Shown here piece by piece: positions 37,302 to 46,001 of a stretch of DNA of 64,000 nt. The notes beneath the pieces were generated by a model. It had not been told where the DNA came from. It made no database searches and worked only from the letters and a program-made list of their open reading frames with translations. Position 1 is the stretch's first letter; each line of letters starts with the position of its first letter. Origin of the DNA: Alkaliphilus sp. NP8 (lineage in GTDB: Bacteria; Bacillota; Clostridia; Peptostreptococcales; Natronincolaceae); assembly GCA_015978205.1 (NCBI GenBank), contig JADWMM010000028.1, positions 1 through 64,000 of the forward strand, in the 5' to 3' direction. The position numbers were made by a program, and so were the translations under genes.

Positions 37302-37498
37302 TTATATCTTTCTGTCAAAATTATGATATCTTGTCCCTTGAAACGTTAGCTTACCAGCATCCCCTTCTGCCAAGAGACCATATTCCTTAGATGGAACACG
37401 AAACTCCATTCTTTAATTCCTCTAAAAATAGTAAATAATATAATTCCAAATACCAAAATAAAAAACAGTGGAAAAATTGATCCCATCAAATTAAACAT
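37302..37498 (-). pseudogene. DUF2500 family gene, internal deletion
   Basis: ATG at 37498 (after GGAGAAG) encodes FNLMGSIFPLFFILVFGIIL and FRGIKEW, the membrane start of the DUF2500 family. The next frame then gives FRVPSKEYGLLAEGDAGKL and TFQGTRYHNF, its characteristic C-terminus, ending at 37302. The central part of about 60 residues is missing and the join is out of frame. Confidence 0.75.
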
Positions 37499-37542
37499 TT
37501 CTATAATCTTCTCCTTTCATCTTTTTAAACCCTAAATAATTT

Positions 37543-37989
37543 TTAATTCCCCACATATATTAATTTTATTAAACCCTCGTTTTTTTCTGTTTTAAATAGT
37601 GGATTATCAGTGCTGTTTAGTGTACCATAGTCATTTTCATAACTTTTAAAATCAAACATATAACCCAATCTGTAGTAGTATCCAGTAATACTACAAATAA
37701 TTTCATCTTCTTTTACAAAAATTAATTGCTGCATTCCTTCGCTTAAAGCTTCTTTTATAGCATTGCTTTTTATACCAATCACTTCTTCTATGGTTTCTCT
37801 AGATGTATAGGGTCCAAAAGTATAAACGGTATCCCACTCAAAGGGTATTATATCATTTAAAAAAACCTCATCTTGAGTAATCAAATTTACATTTGCATTA
37901 AATATTTTATTGTTTCTAATAACTACAAATGTGTTTCTAAAATACATAAACGAAAGTATTATTATTAATACAACTATTACTTTTTTCAA
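37543..37989 (-). CDS. hypothetical protein with N-terminal membrane segment
   Basis: 148 residues from the TTG 9 bases after AAGGGG. A signal/anchor (VIVVLIIILSFMYF) is followed by an extracytoplasmic domain with FEWDTVYTFGPYTSRETIEEVIG. This block is seen in small Firmicute proteins of unknown role. It ends about 45 bases before the DUF2500 remnant. No cysteines in the exported part except one Cys-Ser. Confidence 0.55.
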   Translation of the reverse strand: MKKVIVVLIIILSFMYFRNTFVVIRNNKIFNANVNLITQDEVFLNDIIPFEWDTVYTFGPYTSRETIEEVIGIKSNAIKEALSEGMQQLIFVKEDEIICSITGYYYRLGYMFDFKSYENDYGTLNSTDNPLFKTEKNEGLIKLIYVGN

Positions 37990-38050
37990 TGTTCCAGTCC
38001 CCTTATAAATTTGTAGTAACACAATATTGAACCAAGTAAATTATTAATCA

Positions 38051-38437
38051 CTATAATACAACTATCATTATGATGATTCCCACTACTAAATAAAAAAGCC
38101 CTGAATATGGAAATATCATCAACTCTAGCTTTTTAATTCTATTACTTAATTCCTCTTCTATTTCTTTGAAAAAAGGAATTTTTTTTATATGATTAAAATC
38201 AATGTCTACCGAATTTAACCATTGTACATATCTTATTTCCATATTATTATAGTTATTTAAAATTATCTTTTTTTCATATTTCTCACAGGATATATTTTTT
38301 TCTTTTAAAATACCAGTAAGTACAGATGTTACCATTTGAGCATTAACATTTGTTAAAGTAAATTTATGCCTATTTATTACAATGTCTAAAATAAATAAGC
38401 AAGTTAGCATAAATAGAGCCCATAAAGAGCTATTCAT
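38051..38437 (-). CDS. hypothetical membrane protein
   Basis: 128 residues with one membrane helix at each end (about 5-20 and 108-127) and a charged cytoplasmic or external middle (ILKEKNISCEKYEKKIILNN). Family not recognised. It lies between a truncated GNAT gene and the 37543 gene. Confidence 0.5.
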   Translation of the reverse strand: MNSSLWALFMLTCLFILDIVINRHKFTLTNVNAQMVTSVLTGILKEKNISCEKYEKKIILNNYNNMEIRYVQWLNSVDIDFNHIKKIPFFKEIEEELSNRIKKLELMIFPYSGLFYLVVGIIIMIVVL

Positions 38438-38466
38438 TTTTATTAATTCTATCGCTTGCCTTAATA

Positions 38467-38727
38467 TTAAGTAAGACGATCATCCGGTTTTCTATCGTGA
38501 AGTCCTATACTACCAATAACCTTGTTTTCTGACTTTAAAACAATAGCGTATGTATCGCTATTATTTAGAAACATTTTTATTATTTCTTTACTTTCTTCTT
38601 CATTTTTATGTGGTGGCCACCCAGCATTAGGTCCTACTAATTCACTTTTAGCATATTCATATAAATCTTTACTATCAGTTTCTTTCCATTCTCTTAATAT
38701 TAGCCTATTAGTTATCAATGTTTTCAT
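38467..38727 (-). pseudogene. RimJ/RimL-type GNAT acetyltransferase, 3' truncated
   Basis: The 86 residues match the first half of RimJ/RimL-like acetyltransferases (TNRLILREWKETDSKDLYEYA, VLKSENKVIGSIGLH). The usual length is about 180, and the acetyl-CoA loop is missing. The frame ends 30 bases before the next gene, so the 3' half was deleted. The start has a good AGGGGG. Confidence 0.8.
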
Positions 38728-38816
38728 ATCTTTTTCCCCCTGTTACTTAGCAATATTTATCTTACACACCTTATAAATAACGTAAGTTAATCTAGCTTCA
38801 TTTCTAATTCTTCTAA

Positions 38817-39008
38817 TTATATATATTTTTTCTGCAAAAGAAATATAGTAGAGCTCAAAAATCCTATAATACCTAATAAGGGTGCTGGATTAAAAGCACC
38901 TCTTTTATTGCAATCCTTAATGTATTTTATTTGTTTATTTGTACCTTTTATAACCTTTGGGTGACCATCTACTTTTAACTGTATTAGATCTAAAAATAAT
39001 TTATTCAA
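38817..39008 (-). CDS. doubtful small hypothetical protein
   Basis: 63 residues from a TTG with no good ribosome site. Basic N-terminal half, and a C-terminal hydrophobic segment (APLLGIIGFLSSTIFLL). It may be a remnant. Confidence 0.3.
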   Translation of the reverse strand: MNKLFLDLIQLKVDGHPKVIKGTNKQIKYIKDCNKRGAFNPAPLLGIIGFLSSTIFLLQKKYI

Positions 39009-39095
39009 CCAAGGATATTATTCTTAGAAAAAGTATGCATACATATTTTTTATATATTTTTAAAAAGTGGCACACTTTTACCTTTACATAAAAAA

Positions 39096-39125
39096 CACCA
39101 CCCCTAGCTCAATCTAGAAGCGGCA
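39096..39125 (-). terminator. intrinsic terminator after tRNA-Thr
   Basis: Minus-strand GCCGCTTCTAG-ATTGAG-CTAGGGGTGGTG hairpin (with two G-U pairs) followed by TTTTTTATG. Confidence 0.75.
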
Positions 39126-39141
39126 TTTTTCAACATTTTAA

Positions 39142-39216
<75 letters not shown>

Positions 39217-39217
39217 G

Positions 39218-39267
39218 TAATCGTACTTTCCTCGTACGATTATACAACAATTCTATGTACATGTAAA
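39218..39267 (-). promoter_or_regulatory. promoter of tRNA-Thr, overlapping a hairpin
   Basis: TTTACA (39262-39267) and TATAAT (39239-39244) are separated by 17 bases on the minus strand. The -10 box overlaps the inverted repeat TAATCGTAC-loop-GTACGATTA at 39218-39242. The hairpin ends one base before the mature tRNA. Confidence 0.65.
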
Positions 39268-39273
39268 GAGTTA

Positions 39274-40176
39274 TTATCTAATTTCAAAATCTATTTTTCC
39301 TGCACCCATTTCAATATCAAATTCTAATTTTGTATTAGTATCTTCATAGTTAGAAGATATATAATAATCACCTAATTTATTTAAATTAAGATCATCTATG
39401 TTAGTTGCAGTTAAAGCACCATCTAGTTTTATTTTTATCCCTGCATCTTTAGGAATTACAATGTTTAAATTAGATGCACCAGAGTCGATATTAATAAATG
39501 ATTCCTTACGTTCATTTCCTAAAATAACGTCTAAATTTGCAGCACCTAGATCTAAATCTAAAGTTCTAATTGGCACATCTATAAGATCAAACTTTCCAGA
39601 AATAGCACCTAAATCAAAATCTAAATCCCAGATTATATCTTCATTTAAATTAAAGTTATAATCGTTATCAAGTCTCCCAAAATTTATACCTATATTATCT
39701 TTATTTTCAAACTTTAAAATCGCTATTTCTTTGTTGTTTTCATATGATTCACTATATGTTAAATCTCCACTTTTTAAATGTGTACTTATAAGTTTTTCTT
39801 CTTCTGAACCTATATCTACCTTAGATGCTCCTATATCTAGTTCAAATTCTCCATAGGATGTTTTACTATCTTTTTCTATATCAATATTTTTCTGAACCAA
39901 CTCCGCTTTAGCATTCCCAGTAAAATTATATATATTTATATTTTGATAAAAAACACTATATAAAATTAGAATTATAAAAAATGCTATCCATGTTACAAAA
40001 GGAACTACTTTCTTTTTATTGAATAACATATTAACTCCTATTACTATTAATATTAAAGGCCATAAATCTAAAATACCTACAAATATATTAAAGTCAATAT
40101 ATCCTAAGTTTTTAAGAAATAAAAACACACCAATAGCAATTAAAATAATAGCTCCAGATACTTTGTTTTTATTCAT
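39274..40176 (-). CDS. LiaF-like membrane protein
   Basis: 300 residues. Four N-terminal membrane segments (residues 8-85) match the LiaI/LiaF-type transmembrane region. The C-terminal half is a beta-strand-rich domain with repeated DLGA/DSGAS/MGAG motifs (DFDLGAISGKFDL, LDLDLGAANLDVIL, FDIEMGAGKIDF). This is the architecture of envelope-stress sensors and so-called toastrack domains. It follows two PspC genes, together suggesting a cell-envelope stress module. No LiaRS kinase pair is present. Confidence 0.8.
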   Translation of the reverse strand: MNKNKVSGAIILIAIGVFLFLKNLGYIDFNIFVGILDLWPLILIVIGVNMLFNKKKVVPFVTWIAFFIILILYSVFYQNINIYNFTGNAKAELVQKNIDIEKDSKTSYGEFELDIGASKVDIGSEEEKLISTHLKSGDLTYSESYENNKEIAILKFENKDNIGINFGRLDNDYNFNLNEDIIWDLDFDLGAISGKFDLIDVPIRTLDLDLGAANLDVILGNERKESFINIDSGASNLNIVIPKDAGIKIKLDGALTATNIDDLNLNKLGDYYISSNYEDTNTKLEFDIEMGAGKIDFEIR

Positions 40177-40220
40177 ATATTCACCCCTTTTAATATATAA
40201 TATTTCTTTAAATTAAGGTT

Positions 40221-40655
40221 TTATTTCTTTTTAACACTATCAACTAAAATCATTATTCCTGCTCCAATTAATAAGAATGGAAATAAAAATCTAAAATTTA
40301 ATGAAACAAATAGTCCAAATCTTTTAATAAGTAATAAAAACCCAATTATCATAAGTGCATATGCTGTTAATTTTCTATTATTTTCTTCATTGAAGTTTTT
40401 ATTAGAACTTGTATTTTGTTGCTCATAGATTCCATTTTCATTTTTTTCTAAATTTACCCCTTTTATAATCTCTTCTTTTTCAGGTAATAATATTGCAGCT
40501 ATAATATAAATAAATACCCCTGTTCCAAAAGCAAATACACTAATAATCCAAATAAGTCTAATTATGGTTGAATCTATTCCTAAGTATTCACCTAGTCCTC
40601 CACATACTCCTGCTATTTCATTATCAGTTTCTGAACGATACAAGCGGTTTTGCAT
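40221..40655 (-). CDS. PspC domain membrane protein
   Basis: 144 residues. Residues 1-62 form a PspC domain ([30 protein letters not shown], then a membrane helix). The rest contains two more membrane segments with a soluble loop between them. PspC-type proteins take part in phage-shock or envelope stress responses. It lies between the shorter PspC copy and the LiaF-like gene; the three are probably cotranscribed. Confidence 0.85.
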   Translation of the reverse strand: MQNRLYRSETDNEIAGVCGGLGEYLGIDSTIIRLIWIISVFAFGTGVFIYIIAAILLPEKEEIIKGVNLEKNENGIYEQQNTSSNKNFNEENNRKLTAYALMIIGFLLLIKRFGLFVSLNFRFLFPFLLIGAGIMILVDSVKKK

Positions 40656-40674
40656 AAAAAATCTCTCCTTACAT

Positions 40675-40857
40675 TTATATTTGTCTAGGCATTATTATTG
40701 CAGCTATAATATAAATGAACAACCCTGTTCCAAAAGCAAATATACTAACAATCCATAAAAGTCTAACTATAGTTGAATCCACTCCAAAATATTGACCTAG
40801 TCCTCCACACACTCCTGCTATTTTTTTATCAGTTTCTGAACGATATAATTTATTCAT
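40675..40857 (-). CDS. PspC domain protein, minimal copy
   Basis: 60 residues consisting only of a PspC domain ([30 protein letters not shown]) and its membrane helix. It is close to the first 60 residues of the next gene, so it arose by tandem duplication. It begins the putative pspC-pspC-liaF-like operon. Confidence 0.8.
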   Translation of the reverse strand: MNKLYRSETDKKIAGVCGGLGQYFGVDSTIVRLLWIVSIFAFGTGLFIYIIAAIIMPRQI

Positions 40858-40960
40858 TTAACTTATTTTCCTCCTTTACTTATACTCTATTAAAAAATGC
40901 TTATTTATATTATTATAATATACTTTAGCACTATTTTGTTTACTTTAAGTATAATATTTA

Positions 40961-41010
40961 AAAAATATAGAGTAAATAGTTATATATTATACTATTTACT
41001 CTATATTTTT
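40961..41010. terminator. intrinsic terminator after iorAB
   Basis: Perfect 20-base arms AAAAATATAGAGTAAATAGT / ACTATTTACTCTATATTTTT around a 10-base loop. Only 6 bases separate it from the iorB stop codon. Confidence 0.75.
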
Positions 41011-41016
41011 TATACT

Positions 41017-41595
41017 TTACTTATAGTTATATCCAAAGTCAAAAGCTTCAAGGTTCATATCTATTGCTTTAGGTGGTACATTTTCCTTTATTACCTTCTT
41101 CCAAGTATCTACTTTAATATCTAAGTGTTGTGCTAATATTCCAAGTAAAATTACATTAGCTACTTGTTTTTTACCTAAGCTTTTAGCTTTTTTAAAAGCA
41201 TCTAATTCAATTACATTATATTTAGATTTTAAATTTTCCACATCTTCATCTGGATATTTTTCTTTTTCTTGTTGAACTAGTGTTGGATAAACTCTTTTGG
41301 TATTTCTAATAATTATACCATTTTCTTTTAAATCTTTACTCCATCTAAGTCCTTCCAACGGCTCCATTGCCACTAATATATCTCCTTCTCCAGTAGGTAT
41401 ATTAGGTGAAAAAACTTTATCTCCTATTCTTACATTACCCCAAACCATACCACCTCGTTGAGATAAACCTACAACATCATTACTCTTAATATCATATCCT
41501 TCTAACATTGCTACTTCTGAAAAAATTCTTGTCATTAAAATTAAACCTTGGCCTCCTACACCTGCAAACATAATATTAGTTGTCAATGTTTTCAC
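41017..41595 (-). CDS. iorB: indolepyruvate ferredoxin oxidoreductase, beta subunit
   Basis: 192 residues of the pyruvate ferredoxin oxidoreductase gamma-like fold, beginning NIMFAGVGGQGLILMTRI. With IorA it oxidises arylpyruvates derived from aromatic amino acids to aryl-acetyl-CoA, reducing ferredoxin. It overlaps the iorA 3' end by 20 bases, so the two are translationally coupled. This supports amino-acid fermentation. Confidence 0.93.
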   Translation of the reverse strand: MKTLTTNIMFAGVGGQGLILMTRIFSEVAMLEGYDIKSNDVVGLSQRGGMVWGNVRIGDKVFSPNIPTGEGDILVAMEPLEGLRWSKDLKENGIIIRNTKRVYPTLVQQEKEKYPDEDVENLKSKYNVIELDAFKKAKSLGKKQVANVILLGILAQHLDIKVDTWKKVIKENVPPKAIDMNLEAFDFGYNYK

Positions 41596-43396
41596 CCTCC
41601 TTATTTAAACCTGCAGAAGATTTGATAGCATTTACAGGACAAACCTGAGCACATATACTACAACCAACACACATTTCTTTATCTATTGACGACTTTAATT
41701 TTTCAATTCCTTCATACTTTTTCATTCTTAATGGTGGACAGTTAGTTTTAATACACGTTCTACAACCTATGCATATTTCTGGATCCACATAAAAATGTGG
41801 TTTGTTTAATTTATATTTTAAAGCACAAGGACCATTTGCAACAATAACAGATAGGCCTTCATATGCAATTTCTTCATCTATTAATTTTTTAGTAGAATCA
41901 TAATTATATTGATCGATTTCTTTAACCCTATTAAAACCGATAGATTTTAATAATGACTTAATATTTACTTGCATATCATCTCTTTCATTAAAGTTTCCAG
42001 AACTACCATTATGTTGTCCGCCAGTCATAGCTGTGGTTCTATTATCTAATACTATATAAGTGATATTTTCGTTGTCCTTCTTTTGATGAAGTAAATTAAC
42101 AAAGGATGGAATACCTGAATGGAAGAAAGTTCCATCACCTATAACTGCAACTACAGGTTCTTCCTTAGCTATCATAGTCATTGCTTTTCTCATTCCTTTT
42201 GCCATTCCAATACTAGCTCCCATACTTATTATAGAGTTTGATTGCTCAAATGGGAAAAGAGAAGCCATAGAATAGCATCCTATATCCCCTACAACTATTT
42301 TAGTTTTAGATTTTTTAAGAATATCAAATACTGGTCTATGGGGACATCCAGAGCAAAATAGAGGAGGTCTTGCAATAGTTTTTTGAGAACTTTCTTCATA
42401 TTCTTTTTTGTTTTTTAATACATCAGATTTATATAGTCCTTTTTCAATGTCGGAAATATCAAGTTCTCCTGTAAAGTTAAAATATTTTTTCCCTTCACAT
42501 TGAATTCCCATTAATTTAAGCTCATTTTCTATAAAAGGTGTCATTTCTTCAATAACTAATACTTTATCGTATTTATTTGTTATTTCTTTTGCTTTCTTTT
42601 CTGATATTGGATAAACCATTCCTAATTTCCATATGCTTGCATTCGGGTTTATTTCCTTAACATGGTTGTACATTAATCCTGATGTAATAATCAGTGTATC
42701 TGTATTTTCTCTTTCTTCTAATCTATTTATCTCTAAATTATATGCATGTTCTTCTAATTTCTTTATTCTATCTTTTATAAAAAATTGTGCATCTTGCGAT
42801 GCTGGAGGTATCATACAATATTTTTCTTTATTTCTATCAAATTCTTTTACATTATCTTCTATTCTATCATTTAATTCTACAATTCCTCTACTATGACATA
42901 GTCTGCTTGTGATTCGGAGCATTGTAGGCCCTTGAAACTTCTCACTCATCTCTAATCCTAATTTAGTAAAGTCCTTAGCTTCTTGACTATCAGAAGGGTC
43001 TAATACAGCCATACTTGCAAATTTAGCCCAGACTCTATTATCTTGTTCATTTTGAGAACTAGAAAGCCCTGGGTCATCACCAGTAACTAATACAAATCCT
43101 CCATTAGTAGGTGTTTGCGTAAATGTCATAAGTGGGTCTGCAGCAATATTTACACCTACGTGTTTCATAGTAACCATTGATCTTACACCATACATTGAAG
43201 CTCCTATTGCTACTTCTGTAGCAACTTTTTCATTGGTTGAAAACTCTGAATATACGTCATCATATGATTTAAGTTTTTCTATTATTTCAACTGTTGGTGA
43301 ACCTGGATAGCTTGCTGCCACTATACCTCCACCTTCATAAAAGCCTCTTGAAATAGCCTCATTACCTGTTATTACTTCTTTATTAACAGAAGACAT
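41576..43396 (-). CDS. iorA: indolepyruvate ferredoxin oxidoreductase, alpha subunit
   Basis: 606 residues. It has an N-terminal pyrimidine-binding half (TGNEAISRGFYEGG, AASYPGSPTVEI), the thiamine diphosphate-binding half with FCSGCPHRP and VIGDGTFFHSG, and a C-terminal ferredoxin-like part. That part carries two 4Fe-4S motifs, CIGCRTCIKTNCP (about 545) and CVGCSICAQVCP (about 577). It catalyses CoA-dependent oxidative decarboxylation of arylpyruvates in the cytoplasm. First gene of the iorAB pair. Confidence 0.95.
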   Translation of the reverse strand: MSSVNKEVITGNEAISRGFYEGGGIVAASYPGSPTVEIIEKLKSYDDVYSEFSTNEKVATEVAIGASMYGVRSMVTMKHVGVNIAADPLMTFTQTPTNGGFVLVTGDDPGLSSSQNEQDNRVWAKFASMAVLDPSDSQEAKDFTKLGLEMSEKFQGPTMLRITSRLCHSRGIVELNDRIEDNVKEFDRNKEKYCMIPPASQDAQFFIKDRIKKLEEHAYNLEINRLEERENTDTLIITSGLMYNHVKEINPNASIWKLGMVYPISEKKAKEITNKYDKVLVIEEMTPFIENELKLMGIQCEGKKYFNFTGELDISDIEKGLYKSDVLKNKKEYEESSQKTIARPPLFCSGCPHRPVFDILKKSKTKIVVGDIGCYSMASLFPFEQSNSIISMGASIGMAKGMRKAMTMIAKEEPVVAVIGDGTFFHSGIPSFVNLLHQKKDNENITYIVLDNRTTAMTGGQHNGSSGNFNERDDMQVNIKSLLKSIGFNRVKEIDQYNYDSTKKLIDEEIAYEGLSVIVANGPCALKYKLNKPHFYVDPEICIGCRTCIKTNCPPLRMKKYEGIEKLKSSIDKEMCVGCSICAQVCPVNAIKSSAGLNKEGENIDN

Positions 43397-43664
43397 TTGA
43401 TCACTCCTTTATAATCTAATAATAATTTCTAAATATATTTGTGCATATATATCAGCACTTGTATAATACTACCCTGTATAACATTGAAATAAACATAATT
43501 TTTTTAAGTGTACTTCTATGTATCACTTATATATATAAGTTAAATTCAAAATGAGAATAAAATTTAACAATTTTCGTAAATGTTTTCTGTTGCATTTTTA
43601 TACAATATATATTAATATTTATACTGTTGTTTAATCTTATGTTTTATAAGGAAGGAGCATTTTA

Positions 43665-45023
43665 ATGAATAACAAAAACAAAGAAATTTATTCTATATCA
43701 AGTATATTAAAATTTATTATTCCTTCATTAATAGGAGCACTTTTATTTATGATTCCTATTTCATATAATGGAGAAATAACTATTCCTATAGCCATATTTT
43801 CTGGATTTATTCTTGATATATTATCTGACTTACTACCAGCAATTACTACTGTACTAATATCTATTACAGCAATTATTAGTATACTTACTAAAATATTTAA
43901 ACCTTATATGATTAAAGAAAATTCTTTTTTAAATAGTTTATTTAACGTCACACCTTTATGGTTTATAGCAAGAATTTTAGGTATGGTATTTGCAATTTCT
44001 GCATTATTTAAAGTTGGACCAGAATGGATGTGGTCTGACGTTACTGGAGGACTACTTTTAAACGATCTACTTCCAATATTATTCGCTGTATTTCTTTTTG
44101 CAGGATTACTTTTACCTTTACTCTTAAACTTTGGACTATTAGAGTTTTTTGGAACTTTATTAAGTAAAATAATGCGTCCAATCTTTAAATTACCTGGACG
44201 TTCATCTATAGACTGTATCACTTCTTGGCTTGGAGATGGAACTATCGGTGTACTTTTAACAAGTAAGCAGTATGAGGAAGGATATTATACAAAAAGAGAG
44301 GCTTCTGTAATTGCAACTACTTTTTCAGCAGTATCTATAACTTTCAGTTTAATTATAATTGCTCAAGTAAATTTAACTCACCTTTTTGCGCCATTTTATT
44401 TAACGGTATCTATTGCAGGGGTTTTAGCAGCTATTATTGTTCCACGTATACCTCCGCTTTCTAGAAAATCTGATACTTATTTAGTTAATAACCACAAAGG
44501 TGATTCTGAAAAAATACCAGAAGGATATTCTTCATTAACATGGGGACTTAAACAAGCTGTAGAACAAGCAGATAAGAATAGTAATATAAAGGAATTTTTT
44601 AAAAGTGGATTTAAAAATGTATTAGATATGTGGCTAGGTGTAACTCCTATAGTTATGGCTTTTGGTACTTTAGCGGTTATAATAGCAGAGTTTACTCCAA
44701 TATTTCAATGGTTAGGAATTCCATTTGTTCCAGTATTAAAATTATTAAATGTTCCTGAAGCAGAACTTGCTGCTCAAACTTTAGTAGTCGGGTTTGCAGA
44801 TATGTTTTTACCATCTGTTATAGCAAGTCAAATTACAAGTGCTTTTACACGCTTCGTTATAGCATGTGTATCTGTAACACAACTTATATATATGTCCGAA
44901 GTAGGCGGATTAATACTAGGATCTAAAATTCCTATTTCTATTAAAGAATTAGCTATTATATTTATTGAACGTACTTTAGTCACTCTACCAGTAATCGTAT
45001 TAATAGCTCACATTATATTTTAA
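43665..45023 (+). CDS. YjiH family (nucleoside-recognition/Gate domain) membrane protein
   Basis: 452 residues with about 11 membrane segments. YjiH/Gate-domain features are seen in WLGDGTIGVLLTSKQYEEGYYTKREASVIATTFSAVS and LVVGFADMFLPSVIAS. Related Gate proteins transport nucleosides or act in sporulation; the substrate of YjiH-type members is unknown. ATG follows GGAAGGAG. Singleton on the plus strand with its own terminator. Confidence 0.8.
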   Translation: MNNKNKEIYSISSILKFIIPSLIGALLFMIPISYNGEITIPIAIFSGFILDILSDLLPAITTVLISITAIISILTKIFKPYMIKENSFLNSLFNVTPLWFIARILGMVFAISALFKVGPEWMWSDVTGGLLLNDLLPILFAVFLFAGLLLPLLLNFGLLEFFGTLLSKIMRPIFKLPGRSSIDCITSWLGDGTIGVLLTSKQYEEGYYTKREASVIATTFSAVSITFSLIIIAQVNLTHLFAPFYLTVSIAGVLAAIIVPRIPPLSRKSDTYLVNNHKGDSEKIPEGYSSLTWGLKQAVEQADKNSNIKEFFKSGFKNVLDMWLGVTPIVMAFGTLAVIIAEFTPIFQWLGIPFVPVLKLLNVPEAELAAQTLVVGFADMFLPSVIASQITSAFTRFVIACVSVTQLIYMSEVGGLILGSKIPISIKELAIIFIERTLVTLPVIVLIAHIIF

Positions 45024-45030
45024 CTTTAAT

Positions 45031-45060
45031 AAAAAAGCTCCCTAACTTGGGAGCTTTTAT
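45031..45060. terminator. intrinsic terminator after the YjiH-type gene
   Basis: AAAAGCTCCC-TAACTT-GGGAGCTTTT hairpin with A/T flanks on both sides, between convergent genes. Confidence 0.85.
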
Positions 45061-45092
45061 TTTTAAACTTTATATTATAAATTTGCTTCAAA

Positions 45093-45959
45093 CTATTCTT
45101 CATCATAAAAATCTAAATATGAATGCTTTTGTCCATCTTTCTTCCATCCTAAAATACAATCCATGTTAATATTTTGAGCAGCTCTAAATATAGACTTATC
45201 AACATCTTTAAAGTCATCTTTTAAACTTTTAATTAGTTCTTTCACTTCCTGACGTTTACTTCCTGTTTTTTTAGCAGCTACCATACAAGCGCAATTTAAA
45301 GGCCAAATACCATTAGATTCTGTATAGTCAATAATGGCTTCTTCCTCTACAAAGTAAAGAGGTCTAATTAATTCCATATTATCAAAATTAGTAGATTTAA
45401 GTTTAGGAAGCATAGTACTAAAATTCCCTGTATATAATATATTTAACATAGTAGTTTCAATAACATCATTAAAGTGGTGTCCAAGGGCTAACTTATTACA
45501 TCCTAACTCCTGGGCCTTCGCATATAAGGAACCTCTCCTCATTTTGGCACACATATAACAAGGATAATCTTTTGCATTTTTTTCTGCTACCTCAAAGACT
45601 TTAGCTTCATAAATATGGACTGGAATATTTAAGTGATTACAGTTATCTATAAGTAATTCTCTAATACTTTTATGATAACCTGGATCCATTGCAATAAATT
45701 GTAATTCAAAATTATTTTTCCCATGTTTTTTCAGTTCTTGAAAAAGCTTAGCTAAAAGCAAACTATCTTTTCCACCAGATATTGCAATACCTATTTTGTC
45801 TCCATCTTCTATTAAATTAAATTCCTTTATACCTTTTATAAACTTTTTCCATATAGTTTTTTTATATTTAGTAATAATACTTCTCTCTATTGTCTCAAGT
45901 GGTTCTCTTTCACCAAGAGGTATTATAGACTCGCATCCATTTCCTGCAATATCAGACAT
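45093..45959 (-). CDS. TtcA/TilS-like PP-loop tRNA-modifying protein
   Basis: 288 residues with the PP-loop SGGKDSLLLA (about 60-70), and cysteines in DYPCYMCAKMRRG and NCACM. TtcA-type enzymes use a 4Fe-4S or persulfide-linked sulfur to make 2-thiocytidine at tRNA position 32. This group of Clostridial members may have other sulfur-transfer tasks. GHHFNDVIETTML is the family block near the ATP site. Singleton. Confidence 0.85.
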   Translation of the reverse strand: MSDIAGNGCESIIPLGEREPLETIERSIITKYKKTIWKKFIKGIKEFNLIEDGDKIGIAISGGKDSLLLAKLFQELKKHGKNNFELQFIAMDPGYHKSIRELLIDNCNHLNIPVHIYEAKVFEVAEKNAKDYPCYMCAKMRRGSLYAKAQELGCNKLALGHHFNDVIETTMLNILYTGNFSTMLPKLKSTNFDNMELIRPLYFVEEEAIIDYTESNGIWPLNCACMVAAKKTGSKRQEVKELIKSLKDDFKDVDKSIFRAAQNINMDCILGWKKDGQKHSYLDFYDEE

Positions 45960-46001
45960 TTTAACACCTTCTTCTTTCTATAATAAATATTCTAAATTTA
46001 A

